A DNA stretch of 64,000 bases, from NCBI GenBank assembly GCA_963920525.1, contig OY986435.1, forward strand, positions 96,145,727 through 96,209,726, in the 5' to 3' direction. This DNA is from Dichetophora obliterata. Taxonomy: Eukaryota; Arthropoda; Insecta; Diptera; Sciomyzidae. The notes below the pieces were generated by a model. It saw only the letters and a program-made list of their open reading frames with translations. It did no database searches and was not told the origin of the DNA. Both the position numbers and the translations under genes were made by a program. Below are positions 47,281 to 60,490 of the stretch, piece after piece (position 1 is the first letter of the stretch; every line of letters begins with the position of its first letter).

Positions 47281-49239
47281 CTCACATATTTCGGGTCATA
47301 AGTCACAAATTAAAATTCGATCATGCTTCTGCTCATCTATGGTACAGTATCTATTGAATAATTTACGTTTCATTGCCTTTCTTCTAAATCAAAAAAGCGT
47401 ACGACAACTTTTGATGTTAAATTATTAATATAAAAAAAGGTTTCTTCTTAAGAAGGTTAATGAAACCAAACATCTTTTCTCAGTGAAAGATATTGCAAGA
47501 AGAAAAAGAAGTTGTATTAAGAAACGCAAGCCTTCCTCCATAATGTAAAAAATTTTCTTGTTTGATCATTTTTAAATATTTTTAAATTTAATTATAACAT
47601 AATAGAAAAAAAAAAAAAATGAGAAAGAAAAGTTCCCACAAATAATAAAGCGCCACAAACATTAAAATAACTTTTATTTGTAGTACACAAAGTTTTTTAT
47701 TTTTGTCCCTAATAAAAAACAAAAACAACTACACACTCGACACATGTTGAAGGATAAACATTAATGTGCAGGGAGAGTAAAACGAATTTAGCAGAAATAT
47801 ATGATATATTTGAAATTATAAAAAAAAAAAATGGTAAAGAAGATAAGCAAAAATGCAGTACGAACTACAAAAATTAGAGCATATTTTTGAGATTTTTTTT
47901 TGCAGCAGCAGCAGCTTAAAAACGAGCTCTATATTTTTCCTTTTTTCCTGGTTAATATGATCTACACTCGTCGTTGTGGCGATGAATGTGTCGAAGCCAG
48001 TTTGGTAAGAGTGTGGGTAACGGGTATGAGGGAAGGTGGTTAAACTGGAGCAAAAGGAACTGGGCGGTGGATAGAGATGCTGTGGCTGCCACTCAACATA
48101 TGGCGGTTTAATGTGCTAGTATTTTTTTTTTCTGTGGCATATGTTGCATGCAACCGCGCTGAATTCAGAATGAATTAATGTATCTATCAAAGAATTCCAT
48201 AATGTTGGTGGGATGCAAGGCAACGGACTAAATACATAAATTCACAGCATAAAAAGTTAGTAAATATTAGGTGATGTAGAACAAAATTCATATGTTTAAA
48301 CTTAAACTCCAAAGATTGGAATAGTGGACGAAAATGATACATAATTCCCATAAAACCATTTAGTTGCCCTCTAAAAGTACAGAAATTAAAAAATACACCT
48401 CTTTCTAACCACTTATAATAATGTAATTTATGTTGAAGGGCTCAAAATATTTAACACTTCTGATTACTATAAAATACTGGAGATCTAATGATATGGTTTT
48501 GATAAGGTGATGGTTTTTTAACATAAAGCTAATTATTAACTGCGATGTTTCAAAAACTTTAGCTACAAAACTTGTTGAGTGTAAGATTCGGTAAAATATA
48601 CTTCTCACTTCATACATAGTTCTTCATATACATATGAACATGTTGAAAGAGTATACAGAGCAGAAATTGAAGTGCATTTAGGAACGAACTTAAAGAGCTG
48701 TTAGAAATGTTAACTTGAGATAAGCAAGATATTTGGGAAGAGATAACTTTAGAAAATGAAAAAAAAAAAATTAATTCAACCCAAAAACAATGAAGGCTTC
48801 AATCAGTACAAAATCCACAAATGCAAAGATTCAGTTCCTTTGGTTCATAAAAACTGATATATAAGAAAATAAAAAAGAAAAAACTATTAAAGCGTTTCCA
48901 AAATGAAAAGCACACAAAAAAGAATGAAAAACAAGTTTAAAAACAATATAGAAAATCATTGATATTTGAGCAAACAGAGCAGTACAAAAACAACAAACAA
49001 TTAACAGCGTAAAACTATGTAAAAAAAAATAAAAATGAATTCAAGGTAGGTATGTGTAAAGCATAAAAGTTGTAAAAACAGTTCTAAATAAAAAGTAACG
49101 TTACAGCTGTTGACACTTTTTTGCTGAACTTTAATAGAATAATTTTTAGGTTTTAAGTTGCCATTTATTTTTAAATTTCTTAGCACAGAAACCAATGAAG
49201 AAATTAAAGGCACTAGTGTCGCCCGAAAATCGGGTGGGC
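47281..49239. other. No gene defended; one weak exon-like stretch
   Basis: Between 47903 (after TTTTTTTTTGCAG) and 48004 (before GTAAGAGT) a frame of about 34 codons is open. This stretch is discussed among the rejected items. A purine-rich and poly-A stretch lies at 47609-47636. The rest is AT-rich. Confidence 0.35.
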
Positions 49240-50440
49240 TGTATATTAGGGTGCATCGTTTTTTTTTTTAATTCGCTTCCTATAGCCTTTTTCTGGTGCT
49301 TTGATTCATAAATAAAAAACCTGTTCAGGGAGAAGGTACACAAATAATTTCTTTAGGTGGCGCCACGCCCTAGAATGTTCGCATATCTTAAAAATTCGAC
49401 TTTTTCGTAGTTGTTTGATAAATACTGTTCTCTATAAAAGCGTATGCACTAAAGATCAGTGAAACAATTTTTTTATTACTGAAGTATATGTGACTATGTG
49501 AAAAAAATTGAAATCATAAATATATATACAATTCTATTTTTCAGGACGATATTTTGAACAGATTTTAGGAAAAAATTTTTCAGATTCGTGAAAATATCGC
49601 ACTTTCTGAAAGAGTGCGCCAACTAAAAAATAAATTTAGTATAAGTTGTAGTAGAACTATTCAACATCTTCAATTTAAGAGTTTTTGGAAATATCTAAGT
49701 GCTCTGGAATCAAAGTTATAGTATTTTTAATATTTTGTAATTCTAGAGTTTTCAGATCTGCGAACGCTCATTTTTCATCTCTGGATATTTCAAATCTAAA
49801 GTTAAGTGCGTAGAATGTACGATTTTACATATCTTATCGATTTTAAAGCAATGTCACTGAATTAATATTTTTTAATTTCACTCTTATAGTATTTAGATTA
49901 TTATAATTGATTACACGGTGCTACAGTGGAAGTGTACTTTTACTCTTTTTTAGGTGACATAGTCTAGGTCATAGGTCTGTTCGAGTACTATACGAGTACT
50001 ATACTATTTTTGAAATTGTAAATACACCCCAAAAATTGATTTTACCGTTAAAAACAAGATTTTTTTTGTACATGGCACATTACACAGTCAGCAACTCAGC
50101 AAGTTTTCAACCAATTTTCGATTTAACGGTGAAAAGATAAAAGATAATACTTTCCTTAATACAATATTTACATATATTTATTACGGGAATAAGAATGTTT
50201 TGAGTTATAAACGTCAAAACCTAACATTTTTACTTTTTTCTAATTTTTTCAACTTTAACGAATATTTACTGCCAAAGTTTTGTTAAGAATTACTTTTAAC
50301 GTAACTATTTTCTGAAAATAAAATTCAGAACGAAAAAAATTAATGTTAATTTTAGAAAATCGTATTAAAATTGACTGAGTTATTTAATTTGTTTATAAAT
50401 AAGAAATTACGCCTCTATTGGTCCATTGGTCTTGGTAGCG

Positions 50441-50580
50441 TTCATGTATCAGTTTAAAGCTCATATTAAAAACATTTTTATGATTTTTTTTAAAATTGGT
50501 GTATTAAAATTGCTTCATGTATCAGTTTAAAGCTCATATTAAATACATTTTTATGATTTCTTTTAAAATTGGTGTATTTT
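50441..50580. repeat. 73-bp direct tandem duplication near the centre of the foldback element
   Basis: TTCATGTATCAGTTTAAAGC starts at 50441 and again at 50514, and the units agree almost throughout. Confidence 0.85.
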
Positions 50581-50903
50581 TTGAATACGAATGACCATTT
50601 CTTTCTTTTATTTCCCTTTTCGGAAATAACCTTTTAAACATTCCAAGATTGTTACTTTTACATTAAACTACTTTTAAAATGAATAAAGAAATATTTTTCA
50701 TCTTTCCAAAACCGTTTTTAAATCGAAAATCGGTTGAAAAATTACTGAGTTGCTGATTGCGTAATATGTCAAGTACCAAAAAATCGGTTTTTTAACAGTT
50801 AAATTAAATTTTGGGGGTTTATTAACAATTTCAAATATGGTTTCGTATTGTACTCGACCAGACCTATGACCTAGAATATGTCACTTAAAAAAGAGTGAAA
50901 ATA

Positions 50904-52202
50904 CAGGGTCCGCCAAATAATTTTTTTTTTTGAAAATTCTATAAAAAAAACTACTGCATATTTTCTCAAATTTCTTTTTTTATTTGAAAGTACAATCCTT
51001 CCGGTTAATAATGGAAAATAATTTCATTCAAATGGCTGCCTCGGCTGGCCATGCAGTAGCCTACACGATCGGTCCAATTTTTAAGCTTATTATCGATTGT
51101 TTGCAGCTGTATTTCACCAATGGCTTCACGAATATTGTCCTTTAAAGCGTCAATTGTCTCTGGCTTGTCGGCGTAACACTTATCTTTGAGGGCACCCCAC
51201 AAATAATAGTCCGACCGTGTCAAATCGCAGCTCCGAGGTGGCCAAACGACATCAGCTCTGCGGCTGATAATGCGATCTTCAAAAACAGGGCGCAAAACAT
51301 CGAGTGTAGCTTCGGCTGTTTGGCACGTAGCGCCGTCCTGTTGAAACCAAATGTTGCCAATATCCTCCTCTTCAATTTTTGTGAACAAAAATTCGTTCAA
51401 CATGGCCCGATAACGATCGCCATTGACTGTAACGGCCCCTCCTTGCTCATTTTCGAAGAAAAATAGCCCAATTGTTCCTCTGGACCAAAATCCGCACCAA
51501 ACAGTGACTCGTTTTGTGTGCAGCGGCTTTTCAATGTATGCGTGCGGGTTTTCTGTGCCACAAATGCGACAATTTTGCTTGTTTACATACCCGCCAAGAT
51601 CAAAATGAGCTTCATCTGAAAAGATGATTTTTTTGGCAAAATCAGCATCTTCTGTAAGTCGATCGCAGGCCCACTTAGCGAAGCGAAAACGCATTGGATG
51701 GTTAGTTGGCTTCAACTCCTGAACCAATTGGACTTTGTATGGCGTCATACCAAGGTCTTTATGCAAAATTCGTATCAATGATGTCTCCGAAATGTTCAAT
51801 TGTTGAGAACGACGGTGAATTGAAGTTGATGGCGCTTCACGCACACTTTTTGCCACAGCAGCAATATTCTCGGGTGTACGCACTGCTTTTGTCTTTTCAC
51901 GCTTTGGTTTATCGATGAGGATGCCAGCTTCTTTCACTTTTTCACAAGATAACGAACATACGTAGCTGACGGTGCTTCTCTTCTTCCGAAATCCGTACGC
52001 AATTTTCGCACACATTCTGCAACATTACCATGATTTTCAAAGTAATGTCGCAATATTTCCCAGCGTTGTTCAAGCGTATACACAACCATATTCGTTCAGC
52101 GGAAGGATAAAGCTAATTATCTGTCAAATCAGACATGAGCTAAGTGTTACCATTCACGAAATAAACACTAGATGAAAAAAAAACGTTAGATGGTGGACCC
52201 TG
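50904..52202 (-). mobile_element. DD41D Tc1/mariner-type element, 1299 bp
   Basis: CAGGGTCCGCC and, inverted, CAGGGTCCACC form the termini. TA is duplicated at 50902-50903 and 52203-52204. The left arm of the surrounding hAT element preserves the empty target (around 49935-49945), which confirms the insertion point. The sequence encodes one transposase on the minus strand and appears recent. Confidence 0.9.
51005..52089 (-). pseudogene. DD41D transposase, one 1-nt frameshift from an open frame
   Basis: The true N-terminus starts at ATG 52089 with MVVYTLEQRWEILRHYFENH and a helix-turn-helix region running to YVRYLVKK. There a T5 run at 51938-51942 (A5 in sense) has lost one base and a stop follows. 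The next frame continues as VKEAGILIDKPKREKTK without interruption to TAA at 51005. The catalytic domain shows IIFSDEAHFDL, IWFQQDGATC and SCDLTRSDYYLWG. Exactly 41 residues separate the second and third aspartates, the DD41D signature of the VISITOR-type group. The C-terminus is typical (VGYCMASRGSHLNEIIFHY). In-frame ATGs downstream of the shift would give at best an N-truncated protein. Confidence 0.9.
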
Positions 52203-52781
52203 TACATTTCCACTGTAGCACCATGCAATCAATTATCATAATAATCTAAATACTATAAGAGTGAAATTAAAAAATATTAATTCAGAGATATTGCTTTAAA
52301 ATCTATAAAAAATGTAAATCAATACTTACAAAAGCTTTTAAATTGAAGGTCTTGAATAGTACTACTACAACTCATACTAAATACATTTTTTAGTTGACGC
52401 ACTCTTTCAGAAAGTGTGATATTCTCACGAATTTGAAAAAAAAAATTTCTAAAATCTGTAAAAATATCGTCCTGAAAATTTGAATTGTATACATATTTTG
52501 ATTTCGATTTTTTTTTCACATAATTTGCATACACTTCAGTAATAAAAAAATTGTTTCACTGATCTTTAGTGCATACGCTTTTATAGAGATCAATATTTAT
52601 CAAACAACTACGAAAAAGTCGAATTTTTACGATATGCAGACATTCTAGGGCATGGCCCTACCTGAAGAAATCCATTGTGGACCTTCTCCTTGCACAGGAT
52701 TTTTATTTATGAATTAATGCACCAGAAAAATGCTATTAGTGAATTAAAAAGAAAAAAAAAAAGATGCACCCTACTGTATAT

Positions 52782-53167
52782 AAGCTTTAGAGGTATTATT
52801 ATCCACAGGGGGGTGGCGCTTGCACCTCCCCAGGCGGTGAAAATTTTTTATATATCTTTATATAAAATCAAAAAAGCCGTAATTTTAAAAGTTTTAAGAG
52901 AGAAGCAAAGAGCTTTCTAAATTGTAAGTTGCGCTTAAACTAAGGACTCTGAGAACTTTGTTAATAAAAACGACATTTTAATCAGTCAAAAAGTCGATTT
53001 TGAATTTTTTGTAACTTACGGCTTGTTTTATTTCATATGCAGATATGTTTATTATGTATTGAATATATTTTGAAAAGAATACAATAATACATTTTTTAGC
53101 TTAATTTATAAATAAAGCTGAGCTAAAAAATTAATTTTTAAATAGTATGTTGTACCCTGTTGCTGTA
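52782..53167. other. No recognised gene
   Basis: AT-rich apart from GGGGGGTGGCGCTTGCACC near 52807, which recalls the GC-rich words of the Helitron-like family but is too short to assign. Confidence 0.35.
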
Positions 53168-53368
53168 AGGCCGTGTTCATATTAAGCGTTTTTTTTACAC
53201 CGCTCTCACGTTTTTTTTTCGCAGAAGCGGCGTAAAAATAATGAATTTCGTGTGTATTTAAATACATTTATTTATTTAATATTCAGTATTTTCAGCCGCG
53301 ATTGTGAAAAAAAATTGGTAATGGTGTCCCAATCGTGGTGACAAAAACGCGTAATATGAACACGGCCT
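53168..53368. mobile_element. ~200-bp MITE with 25-bp inverted repeats
   Basis: AGGCCGTGTTCATATTAAGC at the left and AGGCCGTGTTCATATTACGC inverted at the right, each followed by GTTTTT. The immediate flanks TAA and TAT suggest a 3-bp target of PIF/Harbinger type with one change. Confidence 0.75.
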
Positions 53369-53621
53369 ATTAGGATACGATACCATTTCATTTAACCTTG
53401 TTTCACATAGTATTCTTAAGTATTCTTAAATTAAAAAATTTTTTCTACGAATTTTATTCGTAATTTTCAGCCTCGAATAGAATTCGTAGAATGGACATAG
53501 TTTGGAACACATTTCGAAAATTTAATTCGTATTCGTACAAAAACAAATGTATATTGTAAATGTATATGTATTTACGAATGCTCCTAATACCTAGTTAAGA
53601 AAAAAAAAACCTTCTATTCAG

Positions 53622-53815
53622 CTGTGTTTTGAACCTCGGTTCTTTAGCTTATGGGCCACGTACTCTTCCAGTAGGCTACGGCCAGTCTGAACGATTAAAG
53701 TCGCAAACTTTTTAAACTCTATACTACTATAATACTAGAATTTTTTAGTAAATGCTACGGATGTAATGAAAGAAATGACGAAGTTATTCCTACGAGAATA
53801 TGATGAATGTTAAGG
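53622..53815 (-). repeat. Dispersed repeat containing tRNA-like A and B boxes, copy 2
   Basis: The minus strand has TAGCCTACTGG (53678-53668) and AGGTTCAAA (53636-53628) in the same spacing as copy 1. Related flanks continue on the right (TAGTAAATGCTACGGATGTA, AAGTTATTCCTACGAGAA). Confidence 0.5.
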
Positions 53816-56800
53816 AATGATATCCCTTATTAGTCGAAGATCATTCTTCGTAGCAACAGATAGCAAGGGGCATTTAATAAACTTTGACGATATGCAAATT
53901 TATTTTTGAAAGTCATTGTAAGTAGAAGACAAAGTAAATACATTTTATAAAAAATTAATGTTTTCCTAAAAGTCGGCTGTTTCTCTATCATAAATATGAT
54001 TTAATTTGGATTTTTTTTTTATTTTTCCTAAACTTAATGAAATGACAAACAATTCTGCAGTATTTAAATTTACGAAAGTTGCAGTGATCTAGGCAAGAGC
54101 AAAGCTTGTTATTCAAAGGCGAAAGAAAAAAATTAGGAAATTTAATAAAGCAGGCCAATTTTAGATCAAGGACTAATTTTTGAAAAAATCTTAAATTATA
54201 TTAAGCAAACGATTTTACATTAGCATTAATTATAGTCAAAAGTTTTTATGAAATAAACGTAAAATGAGAAACTCGATTTGAAGCAACCATTTTTTACTTC
54301 TTAAAACTCACGTTATTTAGCTGCACCCACCCAGTTTAAGAATTTTCTGGACTTTTTCGCATCACGTGCTTATATTAAACCAGGATTCATAATCGAGCCT
54401 TGCAGGGAGGTTCTAAGAAAATGTATGAAACCCAAAATAAATCTCTAATATACATGTACCTCTTTATTTATATTATTGTATTTATATTTATTCATACGCT
54501 TTGAATTAAAAAAAAAATACATTTTTTAAATCATTCTGATAAAAGGCATGTTTCTGTACTCGATTGTAGAACTTGCTAGCTGCTAGAACTGATTCATGTT
54601 AGAAACAGGAATAAGTAGAAACAAGTGCCATTGCAATGTGAGATCTCCGGTGAAAAAGATCTCCCTTAGCATGCGGGAAACATTTCGAGAATAGCGACAA
54701 TTCAAATTTTTAATTTTTCGAATAATATGAATTTTGACCTCCTAAATCCAAATCTAAAAAATTTCAGTCCGCTTGAAATTGGCTTAGGAGTTAAAGGCTT
54801 CCAAAGTTTAAAAATGGCCTAAAAATGTAGTTTTTTTTTAAACCTGGGAGCGATTTCATTTAAGAATATAGGACTCACATTATTTAATTAATTAAACTAT
54901 AAAGAATATTTGCTTTAACCAAAAATTACTGAAATACATTACATGAAAAAAATTTTTTTTTAAATATTTCGGGCATGATACGAGAAAGATTTTTACACGA
55001 TCTTTAAAATATATTAGATTTTCTTATGTGTAAAAGCGTGTGTCAACCAGTGTAGTGTGCGTATAATGTTTACAAAATTAGTACCAATAATCCGAGTAAA
55101 TAGCATTATATATGCCTTTACTCCCCCCTAGAATAAATCCTGCGGACGCCTATGACTGTAGTAGATAGGATTATGACTGGTTTGAATAAAAAACTTTCGA
55201 TATACTCATTTTTAGAGTCTAGAGCGTAGTTTCTGTTCAACAATCTAATTTAAGTAACTTTTCAGGAATGAATATAAAATTAAATTCATATTGAATTTGA
55301 CAGTGATAACATTTTTAATCATTGAACAGCCGTGCTAGCGAACTGTAACTGACCGAATAACTGTTAAGCAAAAACTACATGACTTAATACAGGGTTTACT
55401 TAAACTACTTCAGACCAATATTATTCATCTGGCGTTCGATTCACCTTAATTTGCCCACTCGTCAATGGTATAAACACATTCCTTCATTCCCTCATTCCAA
55501 AACAATTTTTGCACTCGCTGATAAAATTTCACAAAAATTTCACATGGCACGACGGTGTGACCAAATATAAGACCAAATATAAGAGAGGTGCCAAATATAA
55601 AACCAGGTCCTTTTAATTTTTAATCCCTAACAATTATTTTTAAAATACCCATTCATATTTGCCACCCTTTTAAATGTCCCCTAACAAAAACACAAAAAAG
55701 AATAATGTGTTCCACTTCTGCAAGTCCCAACGAAAGAAAAACTTAACTAAGATCTATGGTTCATATTTTTCAAATAACACCTTGATAGATCAAATGGAAG
55801 CACTGATCCTGTTATTTTTTCACAGCCAACATTTCATTTAAACCATTCATCTTGTTTCTGTCACCCAAAAAACAAATTTTTAGCTCAAAGCTTATTCCTA
55901 AAATCTTTTTTCATCTTTTTCCATCTCTCTTGAAATAAAAACTGAATACGATTAAAAAATGCGTACGAACATTTGACAAATAGCGGAATATTTTTTGGAT
56001 TGAACTATACTAATCTTCATTGTTAAAAAAAGTTTGTATCGAAAAATAACTAGTTTATGTATAAAGGGTCAAAAAACAGGTGTGAATGTAAAGCAAATTT
56101 TAAGTCATTCCATACTTTTCAGTTAAGACAACAAAGTAATAGTTTTCGTTTTGAAATAGTCGAAACATAGCTGCGTTTTTTCGTAAACGGTCCAAGTATT
56201 TAAAATATTTTTTCACACGATTTGGGTGTATTTAGGACCCTTTTCATTTGTATCACACGTTGTCACAAAATCTTGACCCCCCCCTTCCCCTCTCCTCGAG
56301 GTCACTTTGCATTCTTATTTTCTAAAATGCTGGGGTTTTTCTTACAATTCGCATTTCGCTATACAAAAATTATAGTTCAAATTATGCTTATTAGGGGTTG
56401 TCCCTATATATGTCACATATTTAGGTCCCCCACCCCATATTATATATACCCCATGCCTTACTGGCTATGATATTTTAACACCACTGGCCATGGGGTGGTT
56501 TGAAATATTTATACTTTTTTCGCCTAAATTATTTTTTAAGCTGTAGAACTTTGTAAAAAATATAAAAACATTTTGAAAAATTCACTTCCATCAAAAAATC
56601 ATAGGGGGTAACTCATGGTTTTCGATGATAGAGACTGTTTATTGAATTATATGTTAAAATGAAGGAAGTTTTGCAAATAAATGATATGTCATATGAAAGA
56701 GTGTGGAAAAAAATTTAAGCAAAAAAAAAAATTTATAACAAAAACAACATTTGACCTATTTTTTGAGCTGAAATTAAATGTTTTCAAAGGTTTTTTGAAA

Positions 56801-56889
56801 ACAATAAAAAAAATTGAATTCGTGAGGTAACGGTAAATGTTTTTTTCCAAAGTTATTTTATTGAACTTTCAGACAAAAAAAAATTAGAT
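53816..56889. other. AT-rich DNA, no gene
   Basis: Short CCAAATATAA repeats occur at 55562-55603. A C-rich GACCCCCCCCTTCCCC tract at 56275-56290 and GGTCCCCCACCCC at 56423-56435 look like remnants of a MITE type with GACCCCCC and TGTCACAT words common in animal genomes. Two 80-codon frames have no motifs. Confidence 0.4.
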
Positions 56890-57410
56890 GGAAATCAATT
56901 AGAATATGGCTGAGATATTTGCTTGCAAAATCAAAACTTCAAATTTCTATCGTTTTTTTCTCATTCTATGGCGTGTCCTTGCTTCAAGGAAATGTGTTGC
57001 ACTGAGAAAATCTACAGTTTTCGAGATATCGCAATAGTTTTGATGTCATAGTAACGGGAATTTAAAATTTTTTTTATTTGGAAGAAATTTCGCCATCACA
57101 ATATATATTTACACATGTTGCAAACAAAAATGCTTATTGTAGGGTATCCATAAGAAATAGCGGAAAATTTTTGGAGTGCTTGTTGTACATCTTAGCAATG
57201 TCTAAAATGCCTTCTTTCACCATGTTCTTCCATGTCTTTTAGTTTAGATTTTATTTAAGATATTCTCTTTTAACGCTCATATATCAGGTCAAAGCAACCA
57301 AACTGTGTACGCCTCTATATCCAGTACTTTCAGTCGATACTTCATTTACCATTCCAGACCCTGCCAATCCTGACATCTCAAAAATGCCTACTGAAATAAA
57401 TATGTATATA
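56890..57410 (+). repeat. Dispersed repeat, copy 2 of the direct pair with 46395-47280
   Basis: Collinear with the first copy as described there; shorter because internal segments are missing. Confidence 0.65.
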
Positions 57411-59599
57411 AGCAAACTATTTTCATTTAAACATTGAAAGTGCTTATTTACAATAGACTTTATACTTCAAAACTATTTTTGAAGAACTATTACCAAAGTA
57501 AAATATAAAAAAAGAAATATAAAAAAACGATAAAGAAATGGCTAAAATATTCGCTTTGGAAGTCACGCTTCTACTTCACATTCTAGCGAGTTCGTGACTT
57601 AAGTCTTTTTGGCATTTATGTAGCTTTCATATCTGCTTAACGTTATCACCTATCAAAAATCTAACAATTTTGTGCATACCTGCAGCTCAAGAACTTTCTT
57701 ATGATGTATCAAGTGTTTCTGTAGCGTTTGTAGATTTGCTGGAATAAGGAGAGCCTTACAGAAATAAATAATAGATAAAAGGAATGTCCCTTATGTCATC
57801 TTGCAAAATGTTCAGTTTCGACCAACTATTTCGAAAATATTAAAATATTAAAAGTACCAATATCACCAAACTATCACTTAATTGTGCATTCAAACAATTT
57901 CTAAGCCAAAATTCATACCTCCAACAAATTGGCCACATTGTTAGCACAAAAAAAAAACATCACAAAAAACGAAATGTCTAACAAACTGGTATAGAAATTC
58001 AAGGTATAACCGTGCACAAGCTATCTTCCACTAACCATGCTTTAAACAAACAGAAAGGGAATAAAAAAAATAATTTCCTGGAATAGAGCTATTTTGAGAA
58101 ATAACTGACTGGACAGACCGGATGGTAGAACTTCATGTGGAGCAGTAAGACAAGACTAAAACAATCAATTACGCAGCCACACGTATGAGTGTGTGTTTGT
58201 AGACGAAAGAAATGCAGCAACAAATTAAAAAAAAAGTGGTTACCTAAACCGAACAAATCAACATTATGACATTCATGGTTGTAATACAATCTAGAAATGA
58301 ACCCTAAAGGGTATGAACAACAATGCTAGAGCACGAACGGTCGTTCGCCACATCATTCATAGTTAGAAAAGCCATGTGAGCAAAAAACATGGGTTTTGCG
58401 TAGCTATAAGCTCAGCTATGATACGTCAGAGGAAAGTTTCGCAATGGTTTCAGTTTCATAATTAAAATAAGTTTATAAAAGGGTACTCAAGTAAGGCAAA
58501 TATGTTAAAGTCTATGGGAAAATATTTTTGCTTTAATTCTTTTTTATAAATTTTTTTTTTTTTAATATTTTTGTATGGACAACTTATTTGAAAATTCGAA
58601 ATAAAATAATTAAATGTTAAGTTTTTAATTGCATTGCACAACGATATAGTACATATAAGATTGAATTTAGATTTTTGCATTATCATCATACGAAAAAAGC
58701 AGCAGAGTTGATCAAAAACTGGTTATTGTCTGCAAAAACTGAAGATTCTGCATTGGCTAGCTAACAGTTCTGAACTTAATCCGATCTGAACTTAATAAAA
58801 AGCGAAACCATCAAACCTGTTCTGATGGAATTAAATACATAAATATTGAAAGGGGTTGCCATAAAGTTTTTTAAAACTTTGAAAAACTTTTAGGAAATTA
58901 AGAAAGCTTTAACTTGTATAAATGTTGAAAATAATAAAATTATAAGGAAACTGCTGCTGCTTGAATCTATGAGAGAAAAAGATCTTTATAGCAAATGGCG
59001 ACTTGAACAGTTGCGAGACTGTAAGCGGCAGTTGTTTGCAAGGCTATTGTCCTTTGTTTATATAACTCTTACGGTATTTTCGGTCCAAAGACCGCCTTAC
59101 TGTCATATACGAAAGTGTCAAGAAATGCCAAATATATTCACCATTTTCAGTATAGTTGCCAAAAGTAACAATAGCTGCATTCCCGTGGCACTAGATCAGA
59201 TTAAATCTCAGTGGAACAACGTTAGTTCAACTTTATAACAATTTGTTACCACTGTCTTGAAACAGCTGTTTTAAGAACAATAACAAAAGAAAACAGCAAT
59301 ATAAAAACGCCCATTGAGCGGTAAAACGTCACAATACGAAAATGAATAGTTATTAAGATTGCCAACTATGTTCGTTTTGATAAAAAATACTTGAAACTTG
59401 GCAGCATTTTAAGATCAGAAATAGAGCTAGAAATCGAGCTGGTTTTAATTTTTGTTTTTGTTTTGTGAATAAAATAGAGCCGCGCTCTAGATCAACGACG
59501 ACGTGATTGCAGCTAATATGAACTAAATCACAAATTTTTAGTCTAATACGATCAAAACCGTGCGAAATATAGCATTTTTGTTGATTTGTAGGCGGTGCG
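57411..59599. other. No recognised gene
   Basis: AT-rich; small frames only. Nothing could be assigned. Confidence 0.4.
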
Positions 59600-60090
59600 G
59601 CCAAATTATTTCCCTTCAACCATCTCGTACTCGAAACAAGTCGACCGCCAAAATTTCAGCTCAATTTTGCTTAAACGTGGCGCGCTTTGCTTCATTCCAC
59701 GCTGATCCGCCGAAAAGTGAGTGTAACTGAAGTGGGACATGCCCATTTTTAGTGCACTTGCCGATAGCAACCATATGAACTAAATTAAAAATTTTAATCC
59801 AATACGGCGCAAAGCGTTGAAATAAAACATTTTTATTAGTTTGAGGGCGGTGAAAGGGGGCGTGGAGACATTTTTAGTACTGTTGCTGACAGTAACCATA
59901 CAAACCGTATGAAATAAAGCATTTTCATTAATTTGTGGGTGGTAGAACAGGGCGTGAAAATCCGTACTACGACTTAAACTTGCGCATGAATGCGAACAAC
60001 AAATTTTGAAAGTTTCATAGCGATCGGATGCACGATGTAGAAATGCATTCAGGACACACAAACGTACATTCATTTTTATGTATGGGGCAT
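59600..60090 (-). mobile_element. Diverged repeat similar in style to the Helitron-like family
   Basis: On the minus strand it opens ATGAATGTACGTTTGTGTG and continues GATCGCTATGAAACTTTC. It then shows repeated GC-rich words of the type CCACGCCC and CGCCCTC in an AT-rich background, the same architecture as the 744-6762 copies. No terminus could be placed. Confidence 0.35.
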
Positions 60091-60490
60091 TATTTTTGAA
60101 ATGATCCACCTAAAATTTAAAAGTATTCCAATTTCTAAAAAATGTTTATCATGTATAGTGCTTGCAGTTATACACTACTGCGTAAATTTTTTTTGGCCTA
60201 GATTAACGAAAAAACTTTTTACAGGGTTTTTAATTTTTGATTTTAGTGTGAGAATGTATAAGTAAAAGTTATTGTAACTTTTCAACGAATTGACCGATTT
60301 GACCAAACTAAACTCTTTTATACGAATTTAAGAAAATAAGAATTTTTATTGAATATTTTTTTGTCAAATAAAATAAGTTTTTTTTATAAAAAATACCACC
60401 TTCGATTTTTTTGGAATAATTTTTAAAAAATCATCAATTAATTACCTTTAAAATGAGAATTGTGTCTTTTATGGTTTGGAAGTTATGAAC

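Larger units (their letters stand above)
49248..52773. mobile_element. Foldback hAT-type element, 3526 bp, holding a nested DD41D element
   Basis: CTGTATAT is duplicated exactly outside both ends (49240-49247 and 52774-52781), and both termini read TAGGGTGCATC. Inverted similarity extends through nearly the whole element. The outer 600 bp pair, then the region around GTGCTACAGTGGAAGTGTAC, and then the stretch with TCTGTTCGAGTACTATAC and CCAATTTTCGATTTAACGGT pairs with 50700-50880. Without the nested element it is about 2.2 kb with a centre near 50360. No hAT transposase is encoded. Confidence 0.85.

Noticed and set aside
47903..48004. Exon-like stretch between TTTTTTTTTGCAG and GTAAGAGT
   Set aside because: The open frame that could be joined there is not in phase with the donor at 41612, and its residues are unremarkable. 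Other acceptors give a stop.
56270..56440. C-rich tracts as a possible regulatory or G-quadruplex element
   Set aside because: They fit remnants of a common MITE type with GACCCCCC words. No further support.
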